Source: Nitrospinota bacterium (lineage in GTDB: Bacteria; JAUXIQ01). From it: a stretch of 10,717 nucleotides of DNA. The notes beneath the pieces were generated by a model. That model saw only the letters and a program-made list of their open reading frames with translations, was not told where the DNA came from and did not search any database. Both the position numbers and the translations under genes were made by a program. Shown piece after piece: positions 6,929 through 10,717 of the stretch; position 1 is the first letter of the stretch; each line of letters starts with the position of its first letter. The stretch lies in assembly GCA_030620925.1 (NCBI GenBank), contig JAUXIQ010000033.1, forward strand, positions 1-10,717, given 5' to 3'.

Positions 6929-7417
6929 TTAATCTTCACCCGACGGTTCGGCAACCGTCTCCCTGGATACCTGCTCCTGAATCTTCATAATAGCGTTCAG
7001 AAGGTTCTCCGGCCTGGGCGGGCATCCCAGTGCGTACTGATCCACGGGGATTATTCTGTGAAGCCCCTGCACCACGCTGTAGCTGTCGTACATGCCGCCC
7101 GTGGCCAGACAGGCCCCCATGGCGATAACCCATTTCGGCTCCGGCATCTGATCGTATATCTTTCTCACCACGGGAGCCATCTTCCAGGTAAGCGTGCCCG
7201 CCACTATCATGAGGTCCGCCTGCCGGGGGGAATAACTGAGCCGCTCCGAGCCGAACCTGGCCAGATCATACCTGGAGCACAGGGTGGCCATCATCTCAAT
7301 AGCGCAACATGAAATTCCCATGGGCATAGGCCAGAGTGAATTCTTCCTGCCCCAGTTGACCGCTTTGTCCAGCGTGGTCAGGAAGACAGTATCCTGTATC
7401 TGACTCTCCAGACCCAT
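6929..7417 (-). CDS. nuoB: NADH-quinone oxidoreductase subunit B
   Basis: NuoB (PSST homologue) holds cluster N2, the last Fe-S cluster before quinone in complex I. The protein has 162 residues. The four N2 ligands are visible: C37 and C38 in GISCCAIE, C103 in [12 protein letters not shown] and C132 in [33 protein letters not shown] (74-96) is also characteristic. The ATG at 7415-7417 is chosen as start because the GGGAGGT ribosome binding site lies about 7 bases before it; an in-frame GTG at 7424-7426 overlaps that site. It is the first gene of the nuoB-D-I group, with a candidate promoter 46 bases upstream. nuoA, usually just upstream, is absent: the gene before it is an acyl-CoA dehydrogenase. 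Confidence 0.95.
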   Translation of the reverse strand: MGLESQIQDTVFLTTLDKAVNWGRKNSLWPMPMGISCCAIEMMATLCSRYDLARFGSERLSYSPRQADLMIVAGTLTWKMAPVVRKIYDQMPEPKWVIAMGACLATGGMYDSYSVVQGLHRIIPVDQYALGCPPRPENLLNAIMKIQEQVSRETVAEPSGED

Positions 7418-7452
7418 TACAAACACCTCCCTCTAAGAAAAATCGCCTTTAA

Positions 7453-7472
7453 ATATAACATGTATATAACAT
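7453..7472 (-). repeat. Tandem 9-base direct repeat upstream of nuoB
   Basis: Read on the - strand, ATGTTATAT occurs twice with an AC between the copies, giving an exact 11-base period, about one helical turn. On the + strand the copies are 7453-7461 and 7464-7472. They overlap the candidate nuoB -10 element and could be an operator or two alternative -10 elements. Confidence 0.6.
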
Positions 7473-7491
7473 TCGCTACCACGATTAGCAA
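7463..7491 (-). promoter_or_regulatory. Candidate promoter for nuoB-D-I
   Basis: On the - strand TTGCTA (7486-7491, four matches to the -35 consensus) and TATATA (7463-7468, four matches to the -10 consensus) are 17 bases apart. Transcription would begin near 7456, about 40 bases before the nuoB start. The 135-base gap after the acyl-CoA dehydrogenase supports a separate promoter. The elements are moderate, so regulation by an activator is possible. Confidence 0.4.
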
Positions 7492-7552
7492 GGCCGGCGA
7501 CCCGGCGCACAATCAGCCCCCCGATATTCTTCGAGCTCCGCTATAATGTCAA

Positions 7553-8701
7553 TTAATATTCAAAATCCAGGATGGACTTGGCTATGACCATCCGCTGAAT
7601 CTCCGAGGTGCCCTCCCCTATCTCACATATCTTGGCGTCTCTGAAATACCGCTCTACCGGATAATCCTTGATGTAGCCGTAGCCGCCATGAATCTGCACC
7701 GCGCTGTTGACGGCCCGCCCGGCCGCCTCGGATGCAAACAGCTTTGCCATGGCCGACTCCATCGTGCATTTCTCTCCCCGCTGCCGCTTGAGGGCGGCGC
7801 GGTAAGTGAGCAGACGGGCGGCGTCCAGCTCCGTGGCCATGTCGGCCAGTTTCCACTGGATGGCCTGAAATTCGGAGATGGGTTTCCCGAACTGTTCCCT
7901 CTCTTTTGCATACCTGGCACTATCCTCCAGAGCCCCTCTGGCGAGCCCCAGGGCCATGGCGGATATGCCTATTCGGCCCCCGTCCAGCACGTCCAGGCAG
8001 TCCTGAAACCCCCGGCCCTCTTCCCCGATGAGGTTACCCGCGGGAACTTCCACATCCTCCAGTACAAGGCCCGCAGTATCGCTGCTCCTCACTCCCAGCT
8101 TGTTCTCTCTCCTGCCCACACCCAGGCCGGGCGCACCGGCTTCTACCACAAAGGCGGAGATACCCTTGCTTCCTTTCTTTAGGTCGGTTGAAGCCATTAT
8201 TACGTATGTGCCGGCCACCGAGCCGTTGGTGGTGAACGCCTTCCGCCCGTTGATGACCCATCGGTCGTCCCGAAGCGATGCCCTGCTGATCAGGCCCGCC
8301 GCGTCGCTCCCTGAGGAGGGCTCCGTGAGCGCCCAGGCGCCCATCACTTCTCCTTCCGCCAGGGAAACAACGTACCTGCGCCTCAGTTCCTCGCCGCCGA
8401 ATTTATATATATGGTACTTGGAAAGTGAGTTGTGGGCGGCTACCGTCATGCCCAGGGCCGCGTCGTGCCTGCTCAGCTCCTCGATAACCACGGCGTAGCT
8501 CACGTAGTCCAGCCCGGCGCCTCCATACTCTTCGGGTATGAGCATACCCAGGAGGTTCAGCTCCCCAAGACTCTTCATAAGGTCCCAGGGGTAATCACCT
8601 GTCTCGTCCCTGAGCCCGGCTCCTGGAGCCACTTCGGAACGTGCGAACCTGCCCACCATGTCCTTAAGCATCAACTGTTCTTCGCTCAACTCCGTGTCCA
8701 T
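7553..8701 (-). CDS. Acyl-CoA dehydrogenase (FAD-dependent)
   Basis: The enzyme introduces a trans-2,3 double bond into an acyl-CoA, passing electrons to an electron-transfer flavoprotein or another acceptor. It has 382 residues, the standard size for short- and medium-chain members. The N-terminal helical domain is followed by AWALTEPSSGSDAAG (about 123-137, acyl-CoA/FAD binding), the beta domain with KAFTTNG, then the C-terminal helical domain with REQFGKPISEFQAIQW and VQIHGGYGYIKDYPVERYFRDAK. The catalytic base is expected to be Glu363 in EIGEGTSEIQ, the position used by short- and medium-chain enzymes. Substrate chain length cannot be read from sequence. ATG 8701 has GGGAG 7 bases upstream. 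It lies 97 bases after the rrf2 gene on the same strand. No electron-transfer flavoprotein genes are in the window, so the electron acceptor is unclear; the ferredoxin and Nuo subunits nearby are only candidates. Confidence 0.95.
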   Translation of the reverse strand: MDTELSEEQLMLKDMVGRFARSEVAPGAGLRDETGDYPWDLMKSLGELNLLGMLIPEEYGGAGLDYVSYAVVIEELSRHDAALGMTVAAHNSLSKYHIYKFGGEELRRRYVVSLAEGEVMGAWALTEPSSGSDAAGLISRASLRDDRWVINGRKAFTTNGSVAGTYVIMASTDLKKGSKGISAFVVEAGAPGLGVGRRENKLGVRSSDTAGLVLEDVEVPAGNLIGEEGRGFQDCLDVLDGGRIGISAMALGLARGALEDSARYAKEREQFGKPISEFQAIQWKLADMATELDAARLLTYRAALKRQRGEKCTMESAMAKLFASEAAGRAVNSAVQIHGGYGYIKDYPVERYFRDAKICEIGEGTSEIQRMVIAKSILDFEY

Positions 8702-8764
8702 CTCACTTCTCCCAGCTCATCATTTAAATCCATGAATTCGGTCACTCGTCTACACGGTTATACC

Positions 8765-8775
8765 ATACTAAAATA
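8765..8775. promoter_or_regulatory. TTAGTAT box within an inverted repeat upstream of the acyl-CoA dehydrogenase
   Basis: ATACTAA at 8765-8771 (TTAGTAT on the - strand) lies in the interval between the rrf2 stop and the acyl-CoA dehydrogenase start. It overlaps the small inverted repeat ACTA-AAA-TAGT. The same heptamer occurs three times in the region upstream of rrf2 and the CBS gene. It is a candidate operator, possibly for the Rrf2 protein. Confidence 0.35.
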
Positions 8776-8798
8776 GTCTTATTTAGGGGCAAAATTTT

Positions 8799-9215
8799 TT
8801 ACTTAAACACCATCCCCTCCGCCAGATTATCCAGCGTTATACCTCCCAGCGTATCCATTGTATGTTCCTGCAGACGATTTAAGACCTCCTGAACGGAACA
8901 CTTGGTAAACGCGCTGCAGACTTCGCCATCTCCCGCAACACAATGATAGATGACCGGCTTTCCCTGCACCGCTTCTATAACATCCCTCACCGTTATTTCC
9001 TCAGCGGGTAGTGCTAAGGTAAACCCGCCCCCCCTGCCGCGATAAGATTTTAACAGACTGCCCCGGGCCATACTATAAAACACCTGGGCTAAAAGTTTCT
9101 GGGGTAGATTAAAAGCCTCGGCCACCTCTCCAACGTGTGACATTGAGTCCTTCCCCTTTTTTACAAGGTAGATTAGACCCAACAGTGCACATTCACCTCT
9201 CCTCGTAAGTTTCAA
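8799..9215 (-). CDS. Rrf2-family transcriptional regulator with Fe-S ligand cysteines
   Basis: A winged-helix regulator of the Rrf2/IscR group, 138 residues. The N terminus MKLTRRGECALLGLIYL and the wing segment SYRGRGGGFTLALPAEEITVRDVIEAVQG (about 57-85) are characteristic. Three cysteines, C92, C100 and C106 (C-x7-C-x5-C), stand where IscR- and NsrR-type proteins bind a [2Fe-2S] or [4Fe-4S] cluster, so it probably senses Fe-S status, nitric oxide or redox state. The start is a TTG at 9213-9215 with GAGGT 7 bases upstream; no in-frame ATG is available nearby. A near-consensus promoter lies 55-83 bases upstream, with TTAGTAT boxes over and after its -10 element. The next genes on the strand are an acyl-CoA dehydrogenase and several Fe-S proteins, which are plausible targets. 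Confidence 0.93.
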   Translation of the reverse strand: MKLTRRGECALLGLIYLVKKGKDSMSHVGEVAEAFNLPQKLLAQVFYSMARGSLLKSYRGRGGGFTLALPAEEITVRDVIEAVQGKPVIYHCVAGDGEVCSAFTKCSVQEVLNRLQEHTMDTLGGITLDNLAEGMVFK

Positions 9216-9247
9216 AACGTCTACCTCACTTCATAAACAGGATATAA

Positions 9248-9274
9248 TTAGTATTCTTTCGCATCTGTTAGTAT
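9248..9274. repeat. Two TTAGTAT boxes 20 bases apart in the rrf2 promoter
   Basis: TTAGTAT occurs at 9248-9254 and 9268-9274, same orientation, exactly 20 bases apart, about two helical turns. The second copy overlaps the -10 element of the rrf2 promoter and the first lies just past the predicted transcription start. This is a layout expected for repression of rrf2 by its own product. Binding is inferred. Confidence 0.5.
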
Positions 9275-9298
9275 ACATCTCATAAATGCGGGTTTCAA
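9270..9298 (-). promoter_or_regulatory. Promoter of the rrf2 gene
   Basis: On the - strand TTGAAA (9293-9298, five of six to the -35 consensus) and TATACT (9270-9275, five of six to the -10 consensus) are separated by exactly 17 bases. Transcription would begin near 9263, giving a leader of about 48 bases before the TTG start. This is the best promoter match in the window. Confidence 0.7.
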
Positions 9299-9580
9299 CC
9301 CTGAGACCGGCCTTTATCGTTTAGCATTGAGTCATTCCGGCAGGGGGGGTTAGAGTAAATTTTAATAACTGATAACATTCAGCGAAACTGCTCACTAAAG
9401 TCTGAGGGTTCATCCGTGATCGAGTCGGTCAAAAATCTTCTTACATAAAAATAAAACATGCGCCTGAGATGTCAATACTTTCTGGTGCTGGAATTTAATC
9501 CCATATCAGGAATAGACAGATTGCAAGGATCAGACGGATGAAGCATATTTATTAGTAGGTGATAAAAATATTAAAGCCCG

Positions 9581-9608
9581 TTGAAAATAATAAAACAGGC
9601 TATATATT
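9581..9608 (+). promoter_or_regulatory. Candidate promoter for the CBS-ACT gene
   Basis: TTGAAA at 9581-9586 and TATATT at 9603-9608 each match five of six consensus bases, with 16-base spacing. Transcription would begin near 9615, giving a leader of about 113 bases. A TTAGTAT box at 9629-9635 would lie about 15 bases into the transcript. Confidence 0.5.
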
Positions 9609-9628
9609 TAAGAGCAAAGGCGACAAAA

Positions 9629-9635
9629 TTAGTAT
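9629..9635 (+). promoter_or_regulatory. TTAGTAT box upstream of the CBS-ACT gene
   Basis: This copy sits in AATTAGTATTA, nearly identical to the rrf2 copy at 9248 (AATTAGTATTC). Its position just downstream of the candidate transcription start would suit a repressor site. It may link the CBS gene to the same regulator as rrf2; this is inference. Confidence 0.35.
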
Positions 9636-9727
9636 TATTTCAGCCTGATTTACACTACAAGCTCAATTAAAGTCAATTTTTTACCGACTTCAAGAGCGGA
9701 CAATTATCTGCAAGGAGGGTCGGAAAA

Positions 9728-10363
9728 ATGTTAGTAAAAGATTACATGCAGAAAGAACCATCAACTATTTGCGGAGAGGCCACCTTAGTTGAAGCCATGG
9801 ATTACATTCATCGAGAGGGGGTCCTGACGCTGCCGGTATTGGATGGGAAAAAAGTTACCGGAATAGTGACCGACAGGGACATCAGGAAAGCCAGCTCATC
9901 ATCCACCCGGGAACTACACGTCCACGAAATAGAGTATCTTCTTTCCAGGATCAAGGTAGCCGACATAATGAGCCGCATGGTTATCTCCGTCTCGCCTGAG
10001 CTCACAGTCGAGGAGGCGGTAAAGATTCTGCACGACAGGAAGATAAAGGGTCTTCCCGTGATGGAAAACGGCGAATTGGTGGGGCTGATCACGGTTAAAG
10101 AGGTTCTTGAATTCTTCGCCGAGCTTTTCGAGAAAAATGAAAAAACCGCCACTTTCGAGCTCAAGCTCAACGGTGATACGGACAAGCTGAGCAAGGCTCT
10201 CGAGATTATCACCTCCCACGGGGGGAACATAGTCGGCGCATTGACCGCCCCTATGGGAAAAGGGAGTCACCACAAAGAGATTATCCTTCACGTAGAGGGC
10301 GAGGACGTCGAGGGATTAAAGAAAGAGCTCATGGGCAGCGACTTGCTGTTGGCAGCGGCCTGA
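9728..10363 (+). CDS. CBS-pair and ACT domain protein, AcuB-like
   Basis: The protein has 211 residues. CBS domain 1 covers about residues 5-56, with VTGIVTDRDIRKA. CBS domain 2 covers about 77-131, with VADIMSRMVISVSPE and VGLITVKEVLEFF. An ACT-like domain covers about 140-205, with FELKLNGDTDKLSKALEIITSHGGNIVG. CBS pairs bind adenine nucleotides and ACT domains often bind small ligands, so this is a regulatory sensor rather than an enzyme. The order CBS-CBS-ACT and the length match AcuB of Bacillus, linked to acetoin use, but similar proteins occur in many bacteria with no acetoin genes, so I give no symbol. ATG 9728 has an excellent AAGGAGGGT about 7 bases upstream. It is transcribed divergently from rrf2 and toward a rubrerythrin-like gene 115 bases downstream. 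No signal peptide or membrane segment is seen. Confidence 0.9.
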   Translation: MLVKDYMQKEPSTICGEATLVEAMDYIHREGVLTLPVLDGKKVTGIVTDRDIRKASSSSTRELHVHEIEYLLSRIKVADIMSRMVISVSPELTVEEAVKILHDRKIKGLPVMENGELVGLITVKEVLEFFAELFEKNEKTATFELKLNGDTDKLSKALEIITSHGGNIVGALTAPMGKGSHHKEIILHVEGEDVEGLKKELMGSDLLLAAA

Positions 10364-10478
10364 TCTAATCGGGAACCGACGGCTGAAGCAGTCGGCCGGG
10401 GCGGAAGAAACAAAAAGCTTTAATTTTTTCAGGGGTCGAACCGGACCTGTCGACATCTAACTCATGGTGGGATAGCTC

Positions 10479-10717
10479 ATGGTATGGGAGTTGTTGAACA
10501 TGCTAAAAACGGCCATCATCTTCGAGAGGGAGGGACTTGAAACATATCTCAAGTGCGCCATGCAAACGGACTCAGTCGAAGGCAAGGATATGTACGTCAA
10601 CCTCGCTCAGGACGAGCACTCACACGTGCAGAAGCTTCACGAAAGGCTTAATGAACTGCTCGTGGAGCTGCTGAAGAGAGGAGACTTAGCACCCGGGGAC
10701 TTCGAGAACATTTTCTC
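10479..10717 (+). CDS. Rubrerythrin / ferritin-like diiron protein (3' truncated by window end)
   Basis: The first 79 residues are visible. They form the first half of a four-helix bundle. The first metal-ligand helix contains FEREGLETYLKCA and the second contains LAQDEHSHVQKL, giving the E...DExxH pattern of rubrerythrin-like diiron proteins, which act in peroxide or oxygen defence in anaerobes. An in-frame TAG at 10473-10475 limits the start. ATG 10479 keeps the helix start WELLNMLKTAI and has GGTGGGA a few bases upstream. ATG 10500, with GGGAG 9 bases upstream, is an equally serious choice and would shorten the protein by seven residues. Whether a C-terminal rubredoxin domain follows cannot be seen. 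It lies 115 bases after the CBS-ACT gene and may be read together with it. Confidence 0.75.
   Translation, partial: MVWELLNMLKTAIIFEREGLETYLKCAMQTDSVEGKDMYVNLAQDEHSHVQKLHERLNELLVELLKRGDLAPGDFENIF

Larger units (their letters stand above)
9216..9727. other. 512-base AT-rich divergent intergenic region without a recognisable gene
   Basis: This stretch separates rrf2 (-) from the CBS-ACT gene (+). It is clearly more AT-rich than the flanking genes. It holds a strong candidate rrf2 promoter near 9270-9298, a candidate promoter for the CBS gene near 9581-9608 and three TTAGTAT boxes. I find no reading frame with a ribosome binding site, no tRNA and no known riboswitch core. The middle part (about 9300-9580) remains unexplained. 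Confidence 0.6.

Noticed and set aside
6051-6932. Long + strand open frame (293 codons) opposite nuoD
   Set aside because: It is antisense to a fully conserved nuoD and its composition is typical of a shadow frame.
9458-9541. Small frame of 27 codons in the rrf2-CBS intergenic region
   Set aside because: It has no ribosome binding site and nothing distinguishes it from chance.
10376-10429. Terminator after the CBS-ACT gene
   Set aside because: A CCGAC/GTCGG hairpin exists at 10376-10395, but the T-rich run (10419-10429) is over 20 bases away with no stable stem next to it.

Overview
The window is a stretch of bacterial chromosome made mostly of core genes. It begins inside the 3' end of what is probably DNA primase (dnaG), followed by the housekeeping sigma factor rpoD. 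Next come a tRNA-Met(CAT) with its own promoter and terminator, a coiled-coil zinc-ribbon protein, an RNase HI-family protein and the RNase P RNA gene (rnpB). All of these lie on the + strand. The gene content (a complex I set with no visible NADH-input subunits, a PduO-type cobalamin adenosyltransferase, a type A RNase P RNA, a rubrerythrin-like protein, many Fe-S proteins) suggests an anaerobe. Chloroflexota, possibly Dehalococcoidia, is my best guess, but this is inference from gene content and general resemblance, not from a search.

From about 4217 to 9215 the genes lie on the - strand. In transcription order they are an Fe-S type Rrf2 regulator, an acyl-CoA dehydrogenase, nuoB, nuoD, nuoI, a YfhL-like 2[4Fe-4S] ferredoxin and a PduO-type cob(I)alamin adenosyltransferase. 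The nuo set is unusual. It holds the Fe-S and quinone-site subunits B, D and I, but nuoC is absent between B and D and nuoH between D and I, with intergenic gaps of only 23 and 28 bases. Spacing suggests at least three units: rrf2, the acyl-CoA dehydrogenase, and nuoB-D-I, with the ferredoxin and adenosyltransferase possibly trailing.

A 512-base AT-rich intergenic region separates rrf2 (-) from a CBS-CBS-ACT protein (+). It carries a near-consensus rrf2 promoter, a plausible promoter for the CBS gene and three of four copies of a TTAGTAT box. The fourth copy lies upstream of the acyl-CoA dehydrogenase. The window ends inside a rubrerythrin/ferritin-like gene on the + strand.

No mobile element, CRISPR array or defence system is visible. 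The observations most worth checking are the incomplete complex I cluster, the likely CTG start of the RNase H protein, the overlap of the rnpB P1 helix with the RNase H stop codon, the TTAGTAT boxes, and a perfect 9-base direct repeat with 11-base period upstream of nuoB.
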